Shown: one piece after another, positions 47,313 to 54,697 of the stretch
How positions within the stretch are numbered: the first letter of the stretch is position 1
Layout of the letters: the number at the start of each line of letters is the position of its first letter
Assembly (NCBI GenBank): GCA_002255925.1
Contig: NKIH01000004.1
Coordinates: forward strand, 1 to 64,000
Direction of reading: 5' to 3'
DNA from: Burkholderiales bacterium PBB6
GTDB lineage: Bacteria; Pseudomonadota; Gammaproteobacteria; Burkholderiales; Burkholderiaceae_C
DNA length: 64,000 nt
The notes under the pieces: model-generated
Database searches by the model: none
Told to the model about the DNA's origin: nothing
The model's input: the letters and a program-made list of their open reading frames with translations, nothing else
Made by a program: the position numbers and the translations under genes

Positions 47313-49457
47313 ATGAGCACTCTCCCGAATCTCCTCGTTGAACTGTTTGTCGAAGAACTGCCGCCCAAGGCGCTGAAGAAGCTGGGTGAGTCGTTCGCCG
47401 GCACCCTGGCTGCCAGCCTGCAGGCCCAGGGCCTGGCCGGCGCTGATGCCGTGGTGACGCCGTTCGCCTCGCCGCGTCGTCTGGCCGTGCACATCACGGC
47501 CGTGGCGGCCAAGGCCGCCGACCGCGCCGTGCAGCTCAAGCTGATGCCGGTGGCCGTGGCCCTGACGGCCGACGGCCAGGCCACCCCGGCGCTGCTGAAG
47601 AAGCTGGCCAGCGTGGGCGCTGATGCCAGCGTGTTGCCGCAGCTCAAGCGCCTGCCCGACGGCAAGGCCGAGGCCTTGTTCCTGGACAGCCTGGTGCCCG
47701 GCGCTACTCTGGCCGACGGCCTGCAGAAGGCCCTGGACGACGCGCTGGCGAAGCTGCCGATCCCGAAGGTCATGACCTACCAGCTGGCCGACGGCTGGAG
47801 CGACGTGAAGTTCGTGCGCCCGGCCCATCGCCTCACCGCGCTGCATGGCGCGGATCTGGTGTCGCTGAAGGCCCTGGGCCTGACTTCCAGCCGCGAAACG
47901 CTGGGCCACCGTTTCGAATCCAGCGTGCCCGTGCTGAGCATCACCAGCGCCGACACCTACGCAGCGCAGTTGCGTGAGCAGGGCGCCGTGATCGCCAGCT
48001 TCGACGAGCGCCGCGCCGAGATCGTGCGCCAGCTGACGGCCGCTGCGTCGGTCGAGGGCCTCAAGCCGATCGACGACGACGCGCTGCTCGATGAAGTGAC
48101 CGCACTGGTCGAGCGCCCGAACGTGCTGACCTGCCAGTTCGAACAGGAATTCCTGGGCGTGCCGCAGGAGTGCCTCATCCTGACGATGAAGGCCAACCAG
48201 AAGTACTTCCCGCTGCTGGACGCGGCTGGCAAGCTGACCAACAAGTTCCTGCTGGTGAGCAACATCAGCCCGGCCGATGCGAGCGCCGTCATCCAGGGCA
48301 ATGAGCGGGTGGTTCGCCCGCGCCTGGCCGACGCCAAGTTCTTCTTCGACCAGGACCGCAAGAAGACGCTGGCTTCGCGCATCGAAGGCCTGGCCAAGGT
48401 GGTCTACCACGGCAAGCTGGGCACGCAAGGCGAGCGTAGCGAGCGGGTGGCGGCCATCGGCCACGCCATCGTCAACCAGATGCGCATGGCCACCGTGCCC
48501 TACACGGTCGACGCCAAGGACGAGTTCGAGGTGCTGGACAGCAAGGTGCGCGAAGCCGCGGCCCTGGCCAAGACCGACCTGCTGACCGACATGGTCGGCG
48601 AGTTCCCCGAGCTGCAGGGCATCATGGGTGGCTACTACGCCCGCCATGAAGGCCTGCGCGACGGCGTGGCCATCGCCATCGAAGACCACTACAAGCCCCG
48701 CTTCGCCGGCGACGCGCTGCCGCGCAACCACACCGGCACGGTGGTGGCCCTGGCCGACAAGCTCGAAACCCTGGTCGGCCTGTTCGGCATCGGCCAGCTG
48801 CCTACCGGCGACAAGGACCCGTTCGCGCTGCGCCGCCATGCGCTGGGCGTGATCCGCATCCTGCTCGAGAAGAACCTGCCGCTGGACCTGCCGGAGCTGC
48901 TGCAATCGGCCGTGCCGGCCTTTGGTGAGCTGATCACCGATCCGACCACCGCGCTGCGCGCTTTCTTCGCTGATCGTTTGTCGGTGCTGCTGCGTGACCT
49001 GGGCTACAGCGCCCAGGAAGTCGACGCCGTGCTGTCGCTGGCCCCGAGCCGGCTGGGTGATGTGCCTCGCCGCCTGGAAGCGGTGCGCAGCTTTGCCGCG
49101 CTGCCCGAAGCCGCGGCGCTGGCCGCCGCCAACAAGCGCGTCGGCAACATCCTGAAGAAGGTGGAGGGCGAACTGCCCACCACCATCGATGCCGCCCTGC
49201 TGGTGGAGCCGGCCGAGCAGCAACTGGCAGCAGCGCTGGCCCAGGTGGGCCCGCAAGCGGACCAGCTGTTTGCCCAGCACGACTACGCGGGCTCGCTGAC
49301 CGCGCTGGCGGCCCTGCGCACGCCGGTCGACGCCTTCTTCGACGACGTGATGGTGAACGCCGAGGACGCGGCGCTGCGCAACAACCGCCTGGCGCTGCTG
49401 GCGGGCCTGCATGCCGCGATGAACCGGGTGGCTGACCTGTCCCGCCTGGCGGCCTGA
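47313..49457 (+). CDS. glyS: Glycyl-tRNA synthetase beta subunit
   Basis: A 714-residue beta subunit that recognises tRNA-Gly. Features include the opening NLLVELFVEELPPKALKKLGE, the block ECLILTMKANQKYFPLLD, an HD-like domain with YYARHEGL and IEDHYKPRFAGDALP, and a C-terminal anticodon-binding domain. Length is normal. It follows glyQ at six bases and is followed by gmhB after 25 bases. The very long open frames on the opposite strand here are shadows of its GC-rich codons. Confidence 0.97.
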   Translation: MSTLPNLLVELFVEELPPKALKKLGESFAGTLAASLQAQGLAGADAVVTPFASPRRLAVHITAVAAKAADRAVQLKLMPVAVALTADGQATPALLKKLASVGADASVLPQLKRLPDGKAEALFLDSLVPGATLADGLQKALDDALAKLPIPKVMTYQLADGWSDVKFVRPAHRLTALHGADLVSLKALGLTSSRETLGHRFESSVPVLSITSADTYAAQLREQGAVIASFDERRAEIVRQLTAAASVEGLKPIDDDALLDEVTALVERPNVLTCQFEQEFLGVPQECLILTMKANQKYFPLLDAAGKLTNKFLLVSNISPADASAVIQGNERVVRPRLADAKFFFDQDRKKTLASRIEGLAKVVYHGKLGTQGERSERVAAIGHAIVNQMRMATVPYTVDAKDEFEVLDSKVREAAALAKTDLLTDMVGEFPELQGIMGGYYARHEGLRDGVAIAIEDHYKPRFAGDALPRNHTGTVVALADKLETLVGLFGIGQLPTGDKDPFALRRHALGVIRILLEKNLPLDLPELLQSAVPAFGELITDPTTALRAFFADRLSVLLRDLGYSAQEVDAVLSLAPSRLGDVPRRLEAVRSFAALPEAAALAAANKRVGNILKKVEGELPTTIDAALLVEPAEQQLAAALAQVGPQADQLFAQHDYAGSLTALAALRTPVDAFFDDVMVNAEDAALRNNRLALLAGLHAAMNRVADLSRLAA

Positions 49458-49482
49458 GCCACACCGTCCACCGGGCACCGCG

Positions 49483-50067
49483 ATGCAAACCCCCAAGCTG
49501 ATCATCATTGGCCGCGACGGCATCCTGAACCGGTTCCGCGAGGACCATGTGAAGGATCCGTCCGAGTGGGACCCCGTGCCCGGCGCCCTGGAAGCGGTGG
49601 CCCGGCTCAACCACGCCGGCTGGCACCTGGTGGTGGCCACCAACCAGGCGGGCATCGGCCGCGGCCTGGTCGACATGGCGACCGTCAACAGCGTGCACCA
49701 GCACATGATGAAGCTGCTGGCGGCCAAGGGCGGGCGCATCGATGCGGTGTTTTTCTGCCCGCACGCGGCGGAAGATCAATGTGAGTGCCGCAAGCCGCAG
49801 CCCGGCATGATGTTCGACATCGCCAAGCGCTACGGCGTCGACCTGAAGAACGTGCCGATGGTGGTGGACACTCACCGCGACCTGCTGGCCGCGCAGGCGG
49901 CCGGCTGCCCGCCGCACCTGGTGAAGAGCGCACGCGCCCAGCGTGCCAGCGATGAAGAACTGGCCCAGTGGGCCGCCAGCGTGCCCGGCACGCTGGTTCA
50001 TGAAGACCTGGCCTCGTTTGCGGCGGCATTGCTTGCCGCGACGCCTGCGCGCCAGTCCGGAGCTTGA
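49483..50067 (+). CDS. gmhB: HAD phosphatase of the GmhB family, nucleophile Asp replaced
   Basis: A 194-residue relative of D-glycero-beta-D-manno-heptose 1,7-bisphosphate 7-phosphatase, an enzyme of LPS core heptose synthesis. The zinc loop CPHAAEDQCECRKPQPGM keeps its Cys/His ligands and ATNQAGIGRG is intact. Motif I reads IIGRDGILN, however: residue 10 is Gly where the phospho-acceptor Asp of DRDG should be, and the late motif VGDS is VVDT. Catalysis should be impaired unless another residue serves. Context (lnt, plsC nearby) supports an envelope role. I recall similar GRDG forms in related Burkholderiales but cannot verify it here. Confidence 0.85.
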   Translation: MQTPKLIIIGRDGILNRFREDHVKDPSEWDPVPGALEAVARLNHAGWHLVVATNQAGIGRGLVDMATVNSVHQHMMKLLAAKGGRIDAVFFCPHAAEDQCECRKPQPGMMFDIAKRYGVDLKNVPMVVDTHRDLLAAQAAGCPPHLVKSARAQRASDEELAQWAASVPGTLVHEDLASFAAALLAATPARQSGA

Positions 50068-50072
50068 ACCCC

Positions 50073-50852
50073 ATGCAAAAGTTGATCTGGGCCCTGCGCT
50101 CAGCCTTGTTCTTCGTGTTTCTCACGGTCACCGTGATTCCCTGGGCCACGGTGGTGGTGCTGGTCTCGCTGTTTGTCAGCAGCACCCAGTTGTACTGGCT
50201 GTGCGCAGGCTGGCTGAGCACGGCGATCTGGGGCGCGCGCGTCATCTGCGGTGTCCGCCATCGCATCCAGGGCATGAGCAACGTGCCGACCGCCGAAGAC
50301 GGCAAGGCGGCCGTGCTGCTGGCGTCGAAGCACCAGTCGACCTGGGAAACCTTTGCCTACCCTTCGCTGATGCCGCACCCGCTGGCCTATGTGTTCAAGC
50401 GCGAGTTGCTGTGGATTCCGTTCTTCGGCTGGGCCATCGGCAGCCTCGACATGATCCACATCGACCGCAGCCGCCGCGCCGAGGCCTGGCGCAAGGTGGC
50501 CGAGCAAGGCAAGCGCATCATGGGCCTGGGCAGCTGGGTCATCATGTTCCCGGAAGGCACCCGCGCCGCCCGCGGCGAAAAGGGCAGCTACAAGACCGGC
50601 GCGTCGCGCCTGGCCATCACCGTGGGCGTGCCCATTGTGCCGATCGCCGTCACCTCCGGCCGCTGCTGGCCGCGCAAGAGCTTCCTGCTGCGCCCGGGCG
50701 TGATCGACATCTCCATCGGCCAGCCGATTCCGGTGGAAGGCCGTGCGCCCGAAGAGCTGATGCAGCAGGTGGAAGCCTGGATCGAAGCCGAAATGCGGCG
50801 CCTTGACCCTGAGGCCTATGGGGCCCCAGCCACGTCGGCCGCCACGGCCTGA
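50073..50852 (+). CDS. plsC: 1-acyl-sn-glycerol-3-phosphate acyltransferase
   Basis: A 259-residue membrane enzyme making phosphatidic acid from lysophosphatidic acid. A membrane helix (about 8-35) is followed by the acyltransferase motifs: KHQSTWE (motif I with Glu in place of the usual Asp), FKRELLWIPFFGW, and FPEGTRAARGEKGSYKTGA (motif III). The C-terminal VPIVPIAVTSGR is typical. I use ATG 50073, five bases after gmhB, rather than an upstream TTG inside gmhB. Confidence 0.94.
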   Translation: MQKLIWALRSALFFVFLTVTVIPWATVVVLVSLFVSSTQLYWLCAGWLSTAIWGARVICGVRHRIQGMSNVPTAEDGKAAVLLASKHQSTWETFAYPSLMPHPLAYVFKRELLWIPFFGWAIGSLDMIHIDRSRRAEAWRKVAEQGKRIMGLGSWVIMFPEGTRAARGEKGSYKTGASRLAITVGVPIVPIAVTSGRCWPRKSFLLRPGVIDISIGQPIPVEGRAPEELMQQVEAWIEAEMRRLDPEAYGAPATSAATA

Positions 50853-50879
50853 CACGCGCAGGTCCTAGAATCGGCGTTC

Positions 50880-51818
50880 ATGGCCTCCGGACGCCCTTCC
50901 AACGCCGCGCATCAGATGTCTCTGTTCGACCTGATCGACGCCGTGTTCCCGTCGGCACCTGCCGCACCTGCCGCGCCAGCCTTGGCGCCGCCGCCAGTCA
51001 CCGAGCGCGCCCCGATGCGTCCACCAGCCCCCGTGGTGGTTGCGGCGCCGGTGGCCTCGGCCGAGTACCGGCATGCCGAAGCCGACCGCGAAATTCGGCT
51101 GGGTGATTGCCTGGTGGCCTACCGGCTGCGCCGCGCGCGCCGCCGCTCCATCGGCTTTGCCATCAGCACCGAAGGCCTGACGGTGAGCGCGCCCCGCTGG
51201 GTCGGGGTGGGTGACATCGACCAGGCCCTGCGCGACAAGTCGGGCTGGATCCTGCGCAAGTTGTCTGAGCAGCGGGACCGCGCGCGGCGCATCGACGCCG
51301 CGCGGGTGGAATGGCGCGACGGCACCAGCTTGCCCTACCTCGGCGATACCCTCATCGTGGTGCTCGACCCCCGGGTGGCGGGCGTGCGTCTGAATACCGA
51401 CGCCGAGGGCTTGCCGGGCGTGCCGCAGCGCACGCTGCATGTCGGCCTGCCGCAAACGGCTGAACCTGCGCAGATCCGCGACGCCGTGCAAAGCTGGATG
51501 CAGCGCCAGGCCCGCATCCTGTTCGAGCAGCGCTGCCAGCATTTCGCCGAGCAGCTCGGCGTGCGCATGACGCGCCTGCGCCTGAGCTCCGCGCAAACGC
51601 GCTGGGGCAGCGCCTCGGCCGACGGCTCCATCCGCCTGAACTGGCGCCTGGTGCACTTCGGCCTGCCGGTGATCGACTATGTGGTGGCCCATGAGTTGGC
51701 TCACCTGCGCGAGATGAACCACAGCCCCGCCTTCTGGGATGTTGTGCGCTCGGTGATCCCCGACCTTGATCAGCGCAAGGCGCAGCTGCGCGAGCCCACC
51801 CTGCCGCTGTTCGACTGA
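50880..51818 (+). CDS. M48-type metallopeptidase (YgjP/SprT-like)
   Basis: A 312-residue protein. Residues 1-60 are a Pro/Ala-rich linker. The core has the zinc motif HELAHLREMNHSPAFWD (about 264-280) preceded by QTRWGSASADGSIRLNWRLV, the signature of the YgjP-like (DUF45) metallopeptidases. No signal peptide is seen, so it is cytoplasmic. It lies 27 bases after plsC and is probably the last gene of the corC-plsC block. Substrate unknown. Confidence 0.86.
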   Translation: MASGRPSNAAHQMSLFDLIDAVFPSAPAAPAAPALAPPPVTERAPMRPPAPVVVAAPVASAEYRHAEADREIRLGDCLVAYRLRRARRRSIGFAISTEGLTVSAPRWVGVGDIDQALRDKSGWILRKLSEQRDRARRIDAARVEWRDGTSLPYLGDTLIVVLDPRVAGVRLNTDAEGLPGVPQRTLHVGLPQTAEPAQIRDAVQSWMQRQARILFEQRCQHFAEQLGVRMTRLRLSSAQTRWGSASADGSIRLNWRLVHFGLPVIDYVVAHELAHLREMNHSPAFWDVVRSVIPDLDQRKAQLREPTLPLFD

Positions 51819-51858
51819 CGCGCAGCCTTTTCCTCGGGTTTATGCGGGGAGATTGAGG

Positions 51859-51901
51859 TCATCCCCCCCATTGGGGGATGTGAAGGGGGGGTGGGGGTGG
51901 G
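51859..51901 (+). other. Hairpin overlapping a G-quadruplex motif
   Basis: A C-run hairpin (CATCCCC...GGGGATG, about 51860-51880) overlaps four G-tracts at 51873-51901 (G5, G7, G5, G3 with loops of 7, 1 and 1 bases). The two structures compete for the same guanines. It lies in the 3' untranslated region of the metallopeptidase gene, 40-80 bases after its stop. Confidence 0.6.
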
Positions 51902-51980
51902 CACAGTCGATCCCAACGCTGTCAAGCACGTTTCCGAGGAAAGATCAGGGAAGGTCGCAGGGGTTCAACCCCGCTCGGCA

Positions 51981-52013
51981 AGCCGGTCGATGTTCACATC
52001 GACCGGCTTTTTT
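51981..52013 (+). terminator. Intrinsic terminator after the metallopeptidase gene
   Basis: AGCCGGTCGATG and CATCGACCGGCT form a 12-bp perfect stem with loop TTCA, followed by six T residues. It ends the plus-strand transcript about 190 bases after the stop at 51818. No T-tract lies on the other side for the facing gene. Confidence 0.93.
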
Positions 52014-52034
52014 ATTGCCTGAACCACCCCGGCT

Positions 52035-53096
52035 TCACGGCGTGCTGAAGCGAATCACCCCGTCGTCTGTGTGCACTACCCGCAGCCGGCCCTGATACAG
52101 CAGTGCATGCAGGTGGGCCACGGATTCGCCCATGGCAAAGGTGGTCTGGTGGGCATCCAGCGCCCGCTTGAACAACACCGGCAGCAGGTCGGCCGCTGAC
52201 TGCGGCGCCGCTGCACAAGCGGCCACCACCTCCACGAAGCGGTCTTCATGGTGCTGCTGCAGCTGGCTGATGCGCTCATGCAGCCCGACGAACGGCTTGC
52301 CATGTGAGGGCAGCACCAGCGTGTTGTCCGCCAGCGGCAGGTAGCGCTGCAGTGACTGCAGGTACAGCGTCAGCGGGTCGGCTTCCGGCTCCAGGTCGAT
52401 CACGCTCACGTTGGTGGAAATGCGCGGCAGCACCATGTCGCCCGAAATCAGCACGCCGAGTGCGGCGCAGTGCAGGGCCATGTGCTCCGGCGCGTGGCCG
52501 TAACCCACGATGGTGGTCCAGCTGTGTTCCCCGATGCGCAAGGTCTGGCCGTCCAGCAGGCGGCGATGCTGTGCCGGCACCGCGGGCACCATCTGCGCGT
52601 AGTAGCCGCTGCGGTCGTCCAGCAGGGCCAGCGTGGCGGCATCGGTCAGGCCGTGCCGCCGGAAGAAGTTCACCGTCTGGGCGCCGCCAAACGCGTGCAG
52701 GTTGCCGCTGGCCATGCGCGCCGCTTGCCAGTCTGTCGTGCTGATCCACAGCCGGCAGGCCCAGTGCTCGCACAGCCAGTGCGCCAGGCCGATGTGGTCC
52801 GGGTGCATGTGGGTCACGATCACCCGCACCACGGGCAGGCCGTCCAGCCCGTTGGCGAAGACCTGCTGCCAGGCGGCACGGGTGGCGGGGTTGTCGATGC
52901 CGCAGTCGACGATGGCCCAGCCCGGTGTGCCGTCATCGGCCACATCACGCAGCAGCCACAGGTTGATGTGGTCGAGCGCAAAGGGCAGGCCCATGCGCAG
53001 CCAGCGCACGCCCGGCGCCACCTCCATCACCTCGCCGAGCGGAGGCAACTTGCTGCCGAAGGGGTAATGCAGGCGGGCTTCTTCGGTGGCTGACAT
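52035..53096 (-). CDS. MBL-fold hydrolase divergent from the MerR regulator
   Basis: A 353-residue metallo-beta-lactamase fold protein. The metal motif THMHPDHIG is near residues 110-118. Further ligands are in GYGHAPEHMALH and ISGDMVLP, and the final His in LPSHGKPF. The C-terminal domain is helical. ATG 53096 is chosen; upstream codons cross the shared promoter. It diverges from the MerR gene, whose upstream region contains a LiuR-type operator, so it is a candidate regulon member. A thioesterase-like role in acyl-CoA metabolism is inference. Confidence 0.85.
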   Translation of the reverse strand: MSATEEARLHYPFGSKLPPLGEVMEVAPGVRWLRMGLPFALDHINLWLLRDVADDGTPGWAIVDCGIDNPATRAAWQQVFANGLDGLPVVRVIVTHMHPDHIGLAHWLCEHWACRLWISTTDWQAARMASGNLHAFGGAQTVNFFRRHGLTDAATLALLDDRSGYYAQMVPAVPAQHRRLLDGQTLRIGEHSWTTIVGYGHAPEHMALHCAALGVLISGDMVLPRISTNVSVIDLEPEADPLTLYLQSLQRYLPLADNTLVLPSHGKPFVGLHERISQLQQHHEDRFVEVVAACAAAPQSAADLLPVLFKRALDAHQTTFAMGESVAHLHALLYQGRLRVVHTDDGVIRFSTP

Positions 53097-53251
53097 GGCG
53101 TGGGCTTTGCAACGGGGTGGCGGGGCGAGATGCGGGCAGCATGCGCGGAACATGCGTGCAACAGGCAAAGGCGATCGTGCTTCAGGCGCGCCCTGCGGGC
53201 TGTCACTCTGGCGACCTGCGCTGGGCGACGTCGGCTGAACTCTCGCGTAGA

Positions 53252-53273
53252 CTGACGTTAACGTCAACGTCAC
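53252..53273 (+). promoter_or_regulatory. LiuR-type operator upstream of the MerR gene
   Basis: TGACGTTAACGTCA (53253-53266) is a perfect 14-base palindrome with a third half-site ACGTCA overlapping its end (to 53272). It ends eight bases before the MerR start codon, a position suited to autorepression. Confidence 0.8.
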
Positions 53274-53280
53274 TCCCGCC

Positions 53281-53817
53281 ATGCCGACCCTTGCCCGCGC
53301 CCCCCGGAAACGCACCGCCCCCTCGAGCGAGACCGCAGTCGCAGCGGGCGCCGAGGCGCTTCGGCAAGACGCGCCGACCTTCACCATCACCGAGCTGGCC
53401 CAGGAATTCGACATCACGCCCCGCGCGATCCGGTTCTACGAGGACGTCGGCCTGCTGGAGCCCGCACGCTCCGGTCGCAACCGCGTCTACACCCACCGTG
53501 ACCGCACCCGGCTGAAGCTCACCCTGCGTGGCAAGCGGCTGGGTTTGTCGCTGCTGGAGGTGAAGCAGCTGGTCGACATGTACGAGTCGGGCACCGATGC
53601 CCGGCCGCAGCTCGAAGCCTTCCTGGAGGTGCTGGACAACCACCGCCGCCAGCTGGAGCAGCAGCTCGACGACATCACCGTCACGCTGGCGGAGATCGAG
53701 CAGCATGCGGCGCGTTGCCGCAGCCTGCTCGCCGGGGTGGGCAAGGGCACGGCCAAGGCGACTGCGAAGACCACCAAGACCGCGGCGCCTCGCAAGAGCG
53801 CCAGCCGCAAGGCCTGA
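53281..53817 (+). CDS. liuR: MerR-family regulator (LiuR-like)
   Basis: A 178-residue regulator. After a 33-residue tail comes the winged helix-turn-helix FTITELAQEFDITPRAIRFYEDVGLLEPAR (34-63). A dimerising helix follows (about 105-145, LEVLDNHRRQLEQQLDDITVTLAEIEQHAA). No metal-binding cysteine cluster is present; the single Cys is in ARCRSLL. The C-terminus is a Lys/Ala/Thr-rich tail. The three operators in the window and the neighbouring acyl-CoA genes point to LiuR, regulator of leucine/isovalerate and branched-chain acyl-CoA use. The ligand is unknown. Confidence 0.83.
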   Translation: MPTLARAPRKRTAPSSETAVAAGAEALRQDAPTFTITELAQEFDITPRAIRFYEDVGLLEPARSGRNRVYTHRDRTRLKLTLRGKRLGLSLLEVKQLVDMYESGTDARPQLEAFLEVLDNHRRQLEQQLDDITVTLAEIEQHAARCRSLLAGVGKGTAKATAKTTKTAAPRKSASRKA

Positions 53818-53881
53818 TCCACACGCGCCGTAGGCCTGGGCAGCAAGCCCGGGCACGCGCCGCTAGAATGTCGCCGATTGG

Positions 53882-53904
53882 TTGACGTTGACGTAAACGT
53901 CAAC
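53882..53904 (+). promoter_or_regulatory. LiuR-type operator upstream of can/atoB
   Basis: TTGACGTAAACGTCAA (53888-53903) is the exact reverse complement of the icmF site, with an extra TTGACG half-site at 53882-53887. It lies 74 bases before the carbonic anhydrase start. Confidence 0.8.
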
Positions 53905-53977
53905 CGAATGAATTACTCGTGAAACTGTCCGTCCGTACACTGCGACCTGTTATTGACGCACTGCACAAAACAAGACC

Positions 53978-54640
53978 ATGAGCACGCAACTGACAGAACT
54001 CTTCGACAGCAACCGCCAATGGGCGGTCGACACGGAACAGCGCGAACCGGGTTTCTTCACCCGTTTGCTGGAGCAGCAGACGCCCCAGTACCTGTGGATC
54101 GGCTGTGCCGACAGCCGGGTGCCGGCGAATGAGCTGGTCGGCCTGCTGCCGGGCGAGCTGTTCGTGCATCGCAATGTGGCCAATGTGGTGGCCCACTCCG
54201 ACCTCAATGCACTGTCGGTCATCCAGTTCGCGGTCGACGGCCTCAAGGTGCAGCACGTCATCGTCGTCGGCCACTCCAATTGCGGTGGCGTGAAGGCCGC
54301 CCTGAACGACCTGCGCCTGGGCCTGGTCGACAACTGGATCCGCCACGTCAAGGACGTGCGCAACCAGCATGCGGCGCTGCTCGCCGAGGTGCCCGAAGAC
54401 GCCCGCGTGAATGCGCTGGTCGAGCTGAATGTGCTTGAGCAGGCCCGCAACGTCTGCGACACCACGGTGGTGCAGGACGCCTGGACCCGCGGCCAGGAGG
54501 TGGTGGTGCACGGCTGGGTCTACGGCCTGCACAACGGCCTGCTGCAAGACCTGAAGATCACGGCCCGTTGCCTGGACGACGTGGCCCCGGCCTATGCCCA
54601 GGCGCTGGTCGGCATTCGCCAGCGCTACCTTGGCGGCTGA
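53978..54640 (+). CDS. can: Beta-class carbonic anhydrase
   Basis: A 220-residue zinc enzyme interconverting carbon dioxide and bicarbonate. Zinc ligands are Cys43 (in CADSR), His99 and Cys102 (GHSNCGG); the catalytic Asp45-Arg47 pair is present, as is RNVANVV. Length is that of E. coli Can. It sits downstream of a LiuR-type operator and 57 bases before a thiolase gene. A plausible job is supplying bicarbonate to biotin-dependent acyl-CoA carboxylases of branched-chain catabolism. Confidence 0.95.
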   Translation: MSTQLTELFDSNRQWAVDTEQREPGFFTRLLEQQTPQYLWIGCADSRVPANELVGLLPGELFVHRNVANVVAHSDLNALSVIQFAVDGLKVQHVIVVGHSNCGGVKAALNDLRLGLVDNWIRHVKDVRNQHAALLAEVPEDARVNALVELNVLEQARNVCDTTVVQDAWTRGQEVVVHGWVYGLHNGLLQDLKITARCLDDVAPAYAQALVGIRQRYLGG

Positions 54641-54697
54641 GCCGCCGAGGGGCGTGGTCGTCGATTCCCTTCCAACATCCCGACAGGAGACATTCCC

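Noticed and set aside
46068-49739. Open frame of more than 1200 codons on the minus strand opposite glyQ, glyS and gmhB
   Set aside because: It is antisense to three well-supported genes, is rich in His, Gln, Gly and Arg, and shows no domain. Long antisense frames are expected in high-GC genes with strong third-position bias.
51960-51980. GGGGTTCAACCCCG, which resembles a tRNA T-arm
   Set aside because: No acceptor, D or anticodon arm can be built around it; it is a simple hairpin before the terminator.
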